Assembly (NCBI GenBank): GCA_033239525.1 | Contig: BSYO01000004.1 | Span: 4,441,701 to 4,505,700 of the forward strand | Source of the DNA: Nepenthes gracilis | Taxonomy: Eukaryota; Streptophyta; Magnoliopsida; Caryophyllales; Nepenthaceae | Direction of reading: 5' to 3' | DNA length: 64,000 nt | Shown: positions 1 through 11,289 of the stretch, in pieces | Layout of the letters: the number at the start of each line of letters is the position of its first letter | How positions within the stretch are numbered: position 1 is the first letter of the stretch | Notes under the pieces: model-generated | Databases searched by the model: none | The model's input: the letters and a program-made list of their open reading frames with translations, nothing else | Told to the model about the DNA's origin: nothing | Position numbers and translations under genes: made by a program

Positions 1-175
1 GCCTCGAGCTCAATTTCTCGGGAATCGGCACTCAAGCAAAATTCGAGCGTGTCGGGAGCTCCAACTACTCTATGAGCAGTGCTCGAATGCGGGTTAGGCG
101 ATGGGCATCCATAGTCACCGGGAGAGGTGCGATGAGGAGCCTCGAATGAAATTTTGATGTAGAGCTTCCAACCAC
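1..175. repeat. CGAG-rich repeat-like patch
   Basis: The first 175 bases are GC-richer than the surroundings and full of CTCGAG/GCTCGA/TCGAG words. The same texture occurs at about 13440-13650, inside a solo-LTR-like insert, and at about 20700-20880. I infer a fragment of an LTR of the same broad family, truncated by the window edge. No coding signal is recognised. Confidence 0.35.
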
Positions 176-1494
176 GTTAAAATGCACCAATGAACAACCA
201 AACGAGCAACCCGACAAGGCCACAAAATATGCCAACAAAATATGACTAACAAAAAGCATCTCACCTCCTAGATGGATTGCACCAAATGCAAATGCTGGAC
301 AAGTAGAGTGAAAATTGATATCAATTGGAATACATAGAACCCAGCTACAGTAAATTCCTATATGATGAGCAGAGTATTATCACCAGATCATAGAAACCTG
401 TATCAAAACATAATTTGATGGGCCCACATCAACAAATCCAGGAAAGTCGGTAATGCAACAACTAAATTTCTTACAAACAACAGAGGTGGGCGTTAAAACA
501 TATCAAAACTTGTTGTACCTAAGCAAAGCTGCACAAGCCAGGAACTGGCATAAGATCGGCTCCTACAAGCTTTAGTACAAAGTCAACATATGGATGCAAA
601 ACACTACAAATGTCAGTTTAATGTTTTATTGTACAGGGTGAAAATTTATAGCACATACATATAGATCATTGATGGGTTGTTCAGTACGAGGGGAAAGGTT
701 AATGGGAATGAAGATACTGCAAAAAATTAAGAGAGTAAACAAAAGGAGAAATGTCTTCCACTTCGAAGTGTGTGTGCAAGGTCAAGGAGAGTGAGTGCTG
801 TTATGGTCCTCCAAATGAGAAGGCTCCCATATCCATCCAACTCTAATCCTATTTGTTTGGTGGATATAAACGCCTTGCCACTAGGAGGACCATAATAGCT
901 TTCAAGTATAGCAAGAGAAAGCAAGACCCAGAGGGGGGATGCTGCAGAGCTAGCAGTGGCCATTGCTTGCTTACTAGCATTTTCAAGACCCAGTAGTTGT
1001 AGTTTGGCAGTGAATTAGTAGACTGTGGTGAGTGGTATCCAAAGAGAGAGATGAGTGGGTTGATGGGATATCTATTAATAGAGTAAAAGTTCCTTTGTTT
1101 GGCATGGAAGCGTAAAGACAAGGGGAAAGTTTACTGGAGACATTTGCAGCCCTTTTACCGTCCAACCAATGTGATCTAAAGAGTTAATGAGTGTGAAATC
1201 ATAAGGATGCAAATTTGGACAAAATTCTCTGTTTCTATGCATTGTCTATTGAAAAAAGTACATTTTATCAATGCAACAAAAATATATGTATTCAATATCA
1301 AAATAAGCTAATAATAAAATAAATCATCAGGCTAAATGCCTCATGTCAAAGCAGTAAACAATTCACTCAGGCTAATACCACCATAGTGGCAAACAATAAA
1401 ACGTATTAAAGCAAAATCTAGGCTGTCGTTCCTCAACATCCATGATAAAAGAAAAGAAAGAGTAATTAAATGATCCAGCAAAAATGATAATAAC
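176..1494. other. No gene recognised; probable intron or flank of the SYT relic
   Basis: I see only short frames, none matching a family I know. The stretch lies downstream (minus strand) of the last recognisable synaptotagmin exon. It could hold a decayed intron, or later exons too worn to recognise. The C2-domain exons expected next in this family were looked for and not seen. Confidence 0.4.
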
Positions 1495-1614
1495 TTTAAA
1501 ATCATCACACAGCTTCTTCCTAAGTGACGCATACATATTGGAAAAAGGAGGAAAGCTTGGGACCATTGCCTTCAAAGTAATTCAGGGAGAAGCAAAGACT
1601 TGCAAACCCACAAC
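1495..1614 (-). pseudogene. SYT relic: SMP-domain exon with in-frame stop
   Basis: After a good acceptor (TTTCAG at 1620-1615) the frame starts VVGLQVFASP, hits TGA at 1584-1582, then continues ITLKAMVPSFPPFSNMYASL. This matches the family's QVF-P-R-ITLKP-LVPSFP-F-N-Y-SL region, so the stop sits at the conserved Arg (CGA to TGA is one step). The frame runs on to DDFK, where GTTATT could be a worn donor; the exact end is uncertain. Confidence 0.7.
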
Positions 1615-1807
1615 CTGAAAGTTTTAGCCCAGAAAAGCACTACTAATTAATAATGTGCAGTTACTCTAGCTTTCTATATGGAGGGTAGCTTTGGCGCAAC
1701 AACAAGATTGCTCCATTATGGCATAGAAGTTACAGTTTCAAACAGCAGAAATAGTAGCCTCCTGCCCTGGCAGCTTTTCCAATCATAGAGAAGGACAAGG
1801 CAGACAA

Positions 1808-1926
1808 CTGAACAGTTATTTTCAAGCAACATGCTTTTACTGCAACCATGAAATTAGGATTTCCAGTCCACTTCAATACTGGCTCCATTATTAACTCCTT
1901 CTCTTCAGTAACATGGACTTTCACAC
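1808..1926 (-). pseudogene. SYT relic: SMP-domain exon (TEEKELIMEP)
   Basis: Acceptor CTGTTAG (1933-1927) is followed by 119 bases in frame with the piece at 18233. They read VKVHVTEEKELIMEP, then LKWTGNPN and VAVKA, ending KITVQ. The motifs EKELIMEP, LKW-GNPN and VAVKAF/KATVQ are hallmark SMP segments of plant SYT1-3. The base pair after CAG is TT, not GT, so the donor appears lost. The exon itself has no stop, making it the best preserved piece. Confidence 0.8.
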
Positions 1927-2599
1927 CTAACAGAGCAAGAAGGGTAAAGAAAGGAAAAAAAATAAAAAGGTGAGCTGGATTATGATTGAAGCATAAGTTG
2001 GGTAAAAGCAGTGATACAAAGCATTGCCCTATCTTTGGCCACTTCAAACATTTTTTTGTTTCTTTTCTTTTCATTTTCTCCTGAAACAAGGGGTCCCAGA
2101 AAGTTTATCACATGGAAAGAAGACATCTAAAGTCAACAAAAGCTGCAAAACTAATTTGTAATCACATATCGCTTTAAGTTTATCTGCAACATGGGCCATT
2201 ATTCAGTGAAAGCCTAGCAGGAAAATGACCAATGTAAAAATCAGGTACACATACTTGGAAAGAAAAGTACATTACTCCCAAAACAATAATTTAAAAGAAA
2301 TAAAACATCAATATCCTCATTTACATTTAACAACTTACCTACAATACCTTGAGCTTCAATTTTTACGTTCACCCTGCTACCCTATCCATACATCCATTAT
2401 AATGCCATTTGTCTTACATGGGAGATGACTTGCGCAGTTGTGCTGGACTGAGTTCTGTTACAATTTGAATGACAAGTTTGCCCTCCAAAAGCAAAAGGGC
2501 ATAAATGCCTTACCTCTTTGTGTAAGATTTGACCAATTCCTCATTTGATGTCAAAGACTATTCTCCCGTAATCCAGTGTTGCTCAAATAACATAAGATT

Positions 2600-3274
2600 T
2601 GTATAAGGATCTGTTTGAAGAAGAGAGAATGGGAGAGAGAGAAAGTCAAATTGCAGTAAAAACAAAGACAGAGTCCCAATTCAAGAAGGAATAAGCTCTC
2701 CAGAAAATTAAGCATTAAAGGTATTATCATTCACATCATTTCTCCTTTTCCCCCTTACCTTATATCTTCTAGGTTTTCTAATATTCCCTTTTCTAAGTAT
2801 CAAATATTCCTTTCAACAAAGTTGGTTATTATATAATAGTTGATGATCTATAACCTGCACACCTACTGTTCTCCATGTAATATCCACGTGCCTTGGTTGA
2901 ACTTGCAACTCCAAGATTTCACATGACTAGAATGCTCCTGCTTATGTGGCTAAGAAAACTACAATTCGTGCCTTCCTCATCCAATGGTCCCAACGCTCCA
3001 CCACCATTGGTGGCTGAGATGCTTCACTGCCTATGTAATCCAAGCTGCCCCTTTCTGCTGCTCTGCGACCTTCTGCCGTCTTATGCTGTGTCAGAATTCG
3101 ACCCTCGATAGATGCTCCACACCTGGATGGCCATGATGACCTAGTTTCTGAGCCTTCTACATGCTTTGGCGTCCATTATTTCTCCCTGAAGCTTCTTTGA
3201 CGAAATTTCTTTCTCTCTTCTGCTGTGTCTCTCTCCAGATGAAGAAAATCTAGTTTAATTTCTTGCTTATGACA
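2600..3274 (-). repeat. Left (3') LTR of the gypsy element
   Basis: The LTR starts TGTATAAGG and ends CTTATGACA, with TG...CA ends on both strands. It aligns along its length with 16325-16990. Shared landmarks are TTTGAAGAAGAGAGAATGGG, CTCTCCAGAAAATTAAGCA, TATCCACGTGCCTTGGTTGA and TTTCTTGCTTATGACA. Many substitutions separate the two LTRs. Confidence 0.85.
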
Positions 3275-4499
3275 AAGCTCCTCCATTTCAAGCACATTGC
3301 CCATAAGATGAGGGTATCTAAGCTTAAGCATACGGAGAGTTTCCCAAGTATTGTTCTCCTCAATTGTTCCCTTGCACTTGACCAACACTTCCTCTCGTAT
3401 CACCTTCTTCCAATCTTCTATTCAGGTTCGGGCAAGACTTCCCCTTCATTATTGATTGGCGGTAGAGAAGGCATTGTTTCAGATCTGATTCTAACATATT
3501 TCTTAAGCACTAAAACATGGAAAACTGGATATATCCTTGCAGATGTGAACAAAGTCAAATGTAAACAACTGTTCCTACTCTTTCAATGATTTTATAAGGC
3601 CTATAATATCAATGTGCTAATTTCAAGTTTCTTTGAAAAGTAATTGATTTCTGACGATATGGTTGCAAACGAACATAAACCAAGTCCCTATTTGAAACCC
3701 TCTATCCCTCCGATGCTTATCATACTACTGCTTCATATGAGACTAAGCTTTTTGTAGGTTTTCCTTCAAAAGATATAAGATCTGGTCCCAGGTTCTTAGT
3801 TCACTCTAAACTGCCTCATTGGTAGTAGTCCCCTTTACAAATTGAGTCAGTTTAAGAAGGGGTTGGCCATAAACCACCTCAAAAGGGGTTATTCCCTTGG
3901 AGTGTTGATTTATGTTGTACCACCATTTGGCCATCTCCAACCATTTAGACCATGTCTTGGGCTTATCTCCCACATAACATCTAAAATACTATTCCAGACT
4001 TTTATTTATAATCTCAATCTGTCCATTCAATTAGAGATAATATGTCAAACTATATTGTAATTTAGTCTTTGGCAACCTAAACAACCTTCCAAAATAAACT
4101 AGTAAATATGGCATCCCTATAACTGACTACAAATTTAGGGAGTCTGAGTAATTTAACTACATGGTTGAGGAAAATGCAAAAAACCGTAGTTGCGGTGTAA
4201 GGGTGAGTGTGAGAGATAAAATAAGGGTAGTTAAACGACCCACATTGGGATACTATCATATTGCTAAGAGGAGGGAAGACTCTCTATAAAGTCCATAAAA
4301 AAGGCCCAACAAAGGAGTCTCAAGTATAGATAAGGCTGCAGTAGTCCATAGGACTGGTTTGGCAAATCGCACACTTCTTGATACATCATTTAATGTCCCC
4401 AACATCCCTTCAACCAAAATTCAAACTTAGCCCAACTTAAGGTTTTATGGTAACCTAAATATCCGGTAGTAAGGTGGCATGGATCCGGCCTATCACCTA
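3275..4499 (-). mobile_element. Gypsy integrase and C-terminal tail, broken
   Basis: Read downward from 4499, with stops and frame changes, are recognisable gypsy integrase segments: LLQP, MDFIESLP, SHPYTATTV, KLLRLPKFVVSYRDAIFTS-FWK, YFRCYVGDKPKTWSKWL, WWYN, GITPFEVVYG and DKHRR. A chromodomain-like tail (VLVKCKGTIEENNTWE) follows at about 3400-3340. These are the zinc-binding/core/C-terminal order expected of pol. The copia insertion at 4500 cut this integrase from the RNase H now at 11.5 kb. Confidence 0.85.
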
Positions 4500-4735
4500 T
4501 GTTAGAATTGGTCTAAAAGCCTCTCAACTAAAAATTTTTTCCCATTAAATAGAATATTTATTTTCCTAATTATAGCATAGTATAATCCTACACCTTCCTA
4601 AATTACAATTCTAATTATAACATTCATAATCAATTACAACAAATCAAAATTGCCTAATTAAGGTAAATATATACAATATATAAATAAAGTATCCTATAGA
4701 CCCAAGGGAATCATATATATTATATCCGATTAACA
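4500..4735 (-). repeat. Left (3') LTR of the nested copia
   Basis: This LTR starts TGTTAGAATTGGTCTAAAAG and ends TATATCCGATTAACA. Its counterpart at 11085 shares AATTACAA, ATTAAGGTAAATATATACAA and ATATTATATCCGA. It is 236 bp against 205 bp for the other copy. Confidence 0.88.
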
Positions 4736-6360
4736 TTCCTCTCAAATTGACGTTGATCGATCAAAAACATCAATTTGTCAACCATAAATTGATGTCGATG
4801 ATGTGAGAGAACTTTAGTAAAATTGTCCACTATTTAAAAATGGGTAGAAATGTGAGAAATAGTGATCACATATTTAATCAAATGCTTAACAAATATAATG
4901 ACAATCGACCTTAATATATTTTATACGTTCATGAAAAATAATATTAGTAGAAATTTGAATAGCACTAGTATTATCAGTATGAAAGGTGGTTAGATTAAGC
5001 AAGGAAATGCTAGGTTTGCTAATAAGCCCCATAACCAAACAATTTTCAAGCAAGTTGAAAATATAGCATGGTACTCTGACTCGGTTGGATACCTGAGCTT
5101 GCCTTTTATTCTTCTAAGAAATAAAAGTATTATTAATAAACATGAACAAGCTAATAATGGAACAAGGAGTATCGATACAACCCACCCAATCAACACAGTT
5201 AAATCCAAGTAAACGAAAGGATTTCTTAGTTGGAAAGAATAGTCTTTGACCCTAGGTACCCTTTAGGTAACAAATTATCAATTTTACTTATATAAAGTGT
5301 GAATGTCAAGATGCCGACATAAATAAACTCATCTACTAGACTACAAAAAAAGATATGAGATCAAATAATTGTTAAATAATTCAAACTTCCTACAAATTGC
5401 TGATACATAGATAGATAGAATAGATAATAAGTCTCCTTTCTCCTATTGGAACTTCAAATCAACCTCCATAGGTATAAAAACAAAGTTTCCATCTTGAAGA
5501 CTAACCAATGTAATGAGCTCCTATATATATTTGTGTTTGTGCAAAAAGGCTACTAATAGGAGTATGTTGTAACTCAACACCAAGAAAGCACTACAGTAAA
5601 CCAAGATCTTCCATTTGAAACAAAGTATGTAAGTGATATTGCAACTGCTTAATCAACTGAGGGTTAGATCCAGTTATAACAATATCATTCATATAGATGA
5701 TAAGTATAACAATTCTAGTAAAGGACTTGCAAAAAAAGGGAAGAATCATATTAGCTTTGATTGAAATCAAACTCAAGAAAACAGGTACAAAATTTTTTAA
5801 CCCAAACTTGCAATGTCTGCTTTAAATCATACAAAGAACATTTTAACTTATATATTTCGGAGGAGTAATGAGTGAACATATTGGGAGGTGGAGTTATGAA
5901 AACTTCCTCCATTAAATCCCCACATATGAATGCATTCTTTACATCCATCTATTCAAATGGCCATCAATTTGTAATAGTAATAGCCATAATAGTACGCATG
6001 GTAGTCAGTTTGGCCACTAGCATAAAGGTTTTCTCATAATCAAAACCGTATTCTTAACGATTACCAAATGCAACTAGGTGAGCTTTATATCCATCAATAG
6101 AACCATCTAGCCGTAATTTAATTACATATACCCATTTGCATCTCATAGGTTTGATTCCAAAGGGACACTGTATAATATTCCAAGTATGATTATCTCGAAG
6201 AGCCTGAAGCTTGTCATGCATAGTTGCTTGCCAACACTTTTGAGAATAGACTTGAGTGTAAGATGAAGATACAAGAGTAGTATCAAAAGTTAATTGGTGA
6301 CCCATATGAGAAAAACCATACCTATCGGGAGGGCAAATAATCTAAGTGGACCATCGAGGT
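4736..6360 (-). mobile_element. Copia reverse transcriptase and RNase H, degenerate
   Basis: Reading down from about 6305, segments match copia RT: ALRDNHTWNI, PMRCKWVYVIKLRLDGSIDG, YKAHLVAFG, MDVKNAFICGDLMEEVFI, YKLKCSLYDLKQTLQVW and the YVDD-box equivalent IIYMNDIVITGS (conserved Asp pair altered to ND). RNase H remains follow, including DNTSAIQIS and FHERIKYI-VDCHYI at about 4960-4880. Frames shift several times. Confidence 0.88.
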
Positions 6361-9320
6361 TGAAGTGCAACGGAGTCAAACATTGGTTCCGAATTGAGAA
6401 GAGGATGTGGAGGACGTCTTTGGAACACAAGTTCGTGTTTAAATCAATGATATGAATCATGCTAGTCATTAAAAGTTGGAAGAATGACGGAAATGGACTT
6501 GTGTATGATACGAAACTGGAAGTAAGATAAGTTTTCAAATAAAACAATATGGCAAGAAATACGAAATTTATTGACATCAACATCAAAATAGATAAACCCT
6601 TTGTGCGTATCGTTTTATCCAAGAATGCGAACTTAGCAGCTTGAGGGGCAAGTTTGTGACATTCAATTGTAAGTGGATAAAATAGACACAACCAAATATA
6701 TGTAGAGAATGATAGTTGGGTGAAATGCCAAACAACAATAGTATGGTAAATCATAATGCAAGATTTGTGATGATATCCGATTAATCAGATATATAACTGT
6801 AGATAAGGCTTCTACCCAAAATTTAGGAGGTATAGATAATTCGATAACAAGGTATGAAAAACATCCAGAAGATGATAGTTATTATTGTCACGAACCCGAA
6901 CAGAGCAGGTCGATTAAATAATTAAATATACTTTAATTATTATTCTTATAATTCTCAAAACTGAGTGTGACAACAAAATATACAAAACTGCACAAAATTT
7001 TTTTTTATAATCCACACAAGATCTCATAAGATAACATAAATATGACATGTTCTACAAAATAGTCGTAAGGGGATAACCAAATAAAGATAATGGCTCATCC
7101 ACATAAAAAAATCGACCCAACAAATTCTTAATATACAAAACCATGGCCTACACTTGACCGTTTTAACATCTCATAACAATCAATGTAAAATTTATTCATA
7201 CCCGATACATAGTTGATAAAATCAAAGTCCAAAAATATGACACTCACCAGAGGCATACAATGTTGCGCTTAAACTCTTCGTGCTATTACAATGAAGCCGA
7301 TCCTCTACTCTGAAAAGATAAAATAGGAAAAGTGAGCATAATACTCAACAAGTATCATATTTAAATAAAAGGAGCCCAATAAATCAAAGGAAATGTTAAA
7401 TAGATAAAAAAATCCGTTCAAATGGCAGAATAAGTCTAAATCGCCGATATAACAAATCCAATAAAATCCAAGGTCCAGAATTCAAAATCTAATGGTAATC
7501 TTGTACATAAATCAAATATCCAAATCAAAAATAAATGTCCAAATCATAAAACAATCATCATCGGGGACTAAGAATCCGGACCAATTCCGATAGAAATTAG
7601 ATTCAAAGTCCAATCCAAATATGAGTCCAGGTCCAAATCCAAGACCCGATAAGCTTGTGATATGGGACAGAATCTGATAGTCAGATGATCTAATAGCGTG
7701 CGTAGGAAGATCAGAAAGATACCCAAAATGTTCTGATCAAAACATATAGTCCAAAATACGAGACATACCAATACGGCAAAGAAATTTCAAATCCAAATCC
7801 AAATCAAAGTTTAATACAAATAAATCATACAAATCAACAAATTGAGTTTCGATTATTTAAAAGATAAACAACATTAGGAATGGTTATACATAATCCCGAA
7901 ATGCAAAATCCAAGCAAATTGCCAACATATTGGCCACCCTTGAAGATGGATAAGATTGCTCACTATTATTTGCCACCCGCGATTTTGGATGCAATTTTCA
8001 AACTTGTCAAATATATTAAAACGTTCGAATATATTCTAAATTCAAAATCAAATTATTCAAATGGGAAGGGTCATTTATAGCCTTTCCTAGTGAAGGGATT
8101 TTCAAATAATAAATATCTTATGTATTGAGTGTCAAATTTTCAAATCAAATAGCAAGCATATAATCGCATGGCCTTTCATGCAAAATTTAATGTTCATTTT
8201 CATACAAATATCGATATAAAAATGCATGTATTTTATCAAAAATAGCGCCCAATTTTCCTCTCTCTCTCCTCTGTTTCTTTTCCCCCTCTCTCTCTCTCTC
8301 TTGCACCGCCGATCCAAAACGAGCCCCAAATCCCCTTATAAAAATAAATTTTATTTTATTTTATTTTATTATTATTTTATACATATATTTCCTTATCTCA
8401 AACACACCCCATCCCTTCTTATCTCATCCAATCTAACCTTATCTTCTTCATCTTCTTCCTTTTTTTTTTTTATCAAATGATATATATATATATCTCCATA
8501 TTCGAACGCAATCCCGATATTCCTTCAAAATTTCACGAGATTAAATTAATTTTTGAAATGACTAATTTATCCAAAATCTCAATAAACATTAAAATATTTC
8601 CAGTGAGGTCCGGGATATTACAATTATATTCAACGATTCCATTTTGTTGGGGCGTGTACGGACAAATATTTAGATAGAATACCTTTTGTGTTTAGATAAT
8701 CCCGAAAAACTTTGGACATATATTCCCCCAAAGCCTGAACATAAGATTTTAATACATGTTGAAAATTATGCTTTGATATAAGCAACAAAGGTTTGATAAA
8801 CCGAAAATGCTTTGTCTTACTAAAGAAAGTATATCCAAGTGAAGCAATTATAGTTATCATTGAACGTCACAAGGTACTTATAGTTAGTATGAGAAACAAC
8901 CGAACTCATACTCATACTTCAATATGAACAACTTGAAACTCGTGGACGCGTGTCTACCATTCAAAAGAATAGGTAAAGCCTTACTTTTACCAAATTTAAA
9001 AGAAGTATATTCGCTCTGCTCATAAAGAAATGAATATTTATTACCTAAATAGCCATGTCTCATAAGATAATTCAAAATGCTAGAATTGGGATATCCTGAT
9101 CTTTTATGTGATAAATTACTATTATTAGTGATAATAGTGCAAACAAAAGAAACGAGAGTAGTAATAGGAAACTGGAGAGGAAATAAACGTTCCGCTTTAA
9201 GCCTATTCACGATTACCTTCCCGACGTTTGATTCTGCAATAGATAATCATTACAATCAAACTAAATATCAAACAATTATTATCAACCAATTAAACATAAA
9301 TCAAATTTATGTATAATTTT
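6300..9320 (-). mobile_element. Copia integrase region, interrupted by a solo LTR
   Basis: The right part (9320-8628) ends GILSKYLSVHAP..NGIVEY, the copia HTPQQNGVVERKN motif. The left part (6880-6300) continues NNYHLLDVFHTLL and then PKFWVEALSTVIYLINR and IFGCVYF. Removing 6886-8622 and one ATTAT copy restores the reading across the junction (NGIVEYNNYHLLDV). This shows directly that the LTR landed in an intact stretch. Confidence 0.85.
6886..8622 (-). mobile_element. Solo LTR (probable Ty3/gypsy, Tekay/Del-like) inside the copia integrase
   Basis: The 1737-bp unit begins TGTCACGAACCCG and ends CCGGGATATTACA. On the minus strand these are TGTAATATCCCGG...CGTGACA, ends typical of long gypsy LTRs. 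It is flanked by a perfect 5-bp duplication ATTAT at 6881-6885 and 8623-8627. No internal domain or second LTR is present, so it is a solo LTR left by LTR-LTR recombination. It contains a CT-rich tract (about 8255-8302) and AT-rich DNA. Family assignment is an inference from the ends. Confidence 0.9.
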
Positions 9321-9599
9321 GGATATGCAAAAACATTATTGAATGTGGATCTCAGATTTTCAACTACAGTAATGGGAAGAGAACTGCCATTAACTACCTA
9401 AAATATTGTACACTCTCATACATGTGAACATTATATAAAGCATCTATATTACTAGTTATATGATTTGATGCCATTGAATCAAGTAATTAAGAAAAAGTAA
9501 ACAATTTTCTCTTACTTTGTAGTCTAACAGCAGAGAAGAAAATATTATCATTTATTGTACCATTTCGAGAGTAAGAGAAGATGAAGGAATAGTAGATAT

Positions 9600-11084
9600 T
9601 TGAACTGGAAGGGCCAACACACTACCAAAAGTAGAGTGGATATAGGTGTGAAAGGACAAAGCATGTCTATATTGAGGTCGAATGTCAAAATCTTTAATAA
9701 TATATCACTCCTCTTTACAATAATTACAGGATTTTACTATAATTCTTTACAATATGCTCATACTCCTTACAACTATAGTACTGGATCTAAGATTTGAACT
9801 TTTGTTTATCTCTAAGTAACATATGCCATTTTAATTAGCTCAGAAGGTGTCATATCTTGTATCATGCTAATCCGAGTTGTCAAGCGCCGCTCTTCTTGAA
9901 AAACTTCTCTTAAGCAAATATTAAGAGATGGAATAGGATTGCAATTAAGAAAACTAGCTTGAGTATACTCAAATTCTGGTCCCAATTTTATCATAAGCTG
10001 ATATCTTAGACTTTTTTGTATGAATTTCTTATAGTGTCATAAGAGCCTTTTCAAGAATTTTAGAATGAATAATTCTAATATATTTACTCCATAAATTAAG
10101 AGATCCAATATAAAATTATTTGAAATAAAGATCTTGTTTAAAATTAGCAATTTCTATTTACAATTGAAATTTTTTAGCATTATTTTCTTAATTATAGATA
10201 TGTTGCAGATAATTCCACATTTTCTTAAAAGTTATGAAACATCGAATATTATTTAACATTTGTAGTTCAATAGATCCCAATGACTATGTTATAATAAGAG
10301 TATTATTATTCTCCCATTGATTTTCTTATTTCAATGGGGGTTAGAGATGAAATATCTAAATAACTCCAAAGTTCTTTTCTTTCATGAACATTTTAAATTG
10401 AAACTCCTAGATGGAGTATTTTTTTTTTTAAATGGATAATAGAATTTTCTCCCGACATTAAATTAAAGTGCAAAATCTTTTAAGGCAAACATTTAAAGAA
10501 TACACCATGAGAAGGGAGAGAGAGACATGCTACCTTTCACTATTTCTCTGAAAAACAAGAAAATTAGCGTTGCCTTTTTGTCCTGTGGGCAAGATAGAGA
10601 AGTCCTAGAATCACGAATTTAGCCATGAACTTTGAGAGAGAAATAGAAAGCTGCAAAAAAGAAATCACACAAGATACTTCTCTCAAAAAATCACAACCTC
10701 AACCTAGAACCTTTTGATCGAAACCCTAAAGTCAATTTTGAAAATGAATGGGTGAAATTACACTTTCAAATATGAGGGACCGAAATTGCCATGAGGATAT
10801 GGATTTTTAAAAATCTATGAAAATCGGGAATGAAAATCTCACAACAATCCAAGATCAAAAATGAAAATCTTTACCGAAATCCTTAAGAATCAATGATCAA
10901 GATGAATCGAGAGGCAGACTTAAATCAAAGCAGAAGAGCTTAACTCCACAAACCTAGAATATTGTTTGGCTGGGATGACTACTCACTTTGACGACTAAAA
11001 GAGCAAAAGGGCTTTGCTCGAAAACCCTAGAGACCAAAGAAGCAGCAAATGAAAGGTAACGTGAGTTATGGGACATTGATACCA
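9600..11084 (-). mobile_element. Copia gag (UBN2-like) and leader, degenerate
   Basis: The segment at 9994-9812 reads MIKLGPEFEYTQASFLNCN and PIPSLNICLREVFQEERRL. This matches the copia gag pattern LP-EFE-R---L-R-PIPSL-----L--EE-R. The rest, toward the primer-binding site at about 11084-11074, is worn leader and gag start. Confidence 0.75.
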
Positions 11085-11289
11085 TGTCAAAATTAGTCTA
11101 AATAGAAAGTTTCTTTCTCCAATTATAACATATTACAATCCTATACTTTCCTAAATTACAATTTTAATTATAACAATTGTAATCAATTATAACAAATTAA
11201 AATCACCAAATTAAGGTAAATATATACAACATATAAATAAAAATATCATGCAAATTCAAAAGAATCATGTATATTATATCCGACTAACA
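11085..11289 (-). repeat. Right (5') LTR of the nested copia
   Basis: This LTR starts TGTCAAAATTAGTCTAAATAG and ends TATATCCGACTAACA. The left neighbour GACATTGATACCA is, on the minus strand, the initiator-Met-type primer-binding site TGGTATCAATG. That fixes the element's orientation as minus. Confidence 0.88.

Larger units (their letters stand above)
4500..11289 (-). mobile_element. Ty1/copia LTR retrotransposon nested in the gypsy element
   Basis: Short LTRs at 4500-4735 and 11085-11289 bound minus-strand gag, integrase, RT and RNase H remains. Without the solo LTR inside it (6886-8622 plus a 5-bp duplication) it is about 5.05 kb, a typical copia length. The primer-binding site TGGTATCAATG directly adjoins the 5' LTR (minus strand, about 11084-11074), and a purine-rich tract adjoins the 3' LTR. 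Flanking pentamers ACCTA (4495-4499) and ACTTG (11290-11294) match at 3 of 5 positions. Numerous stops make it non-autonomous. Confidence 0.9.

Noticed and set aside
5591..5776. Functional copia reverse transcriptase
   Set aside because: The YVDD-box equivalent reads YMND and the surrounding frame has many stops and slips; it is a relic.
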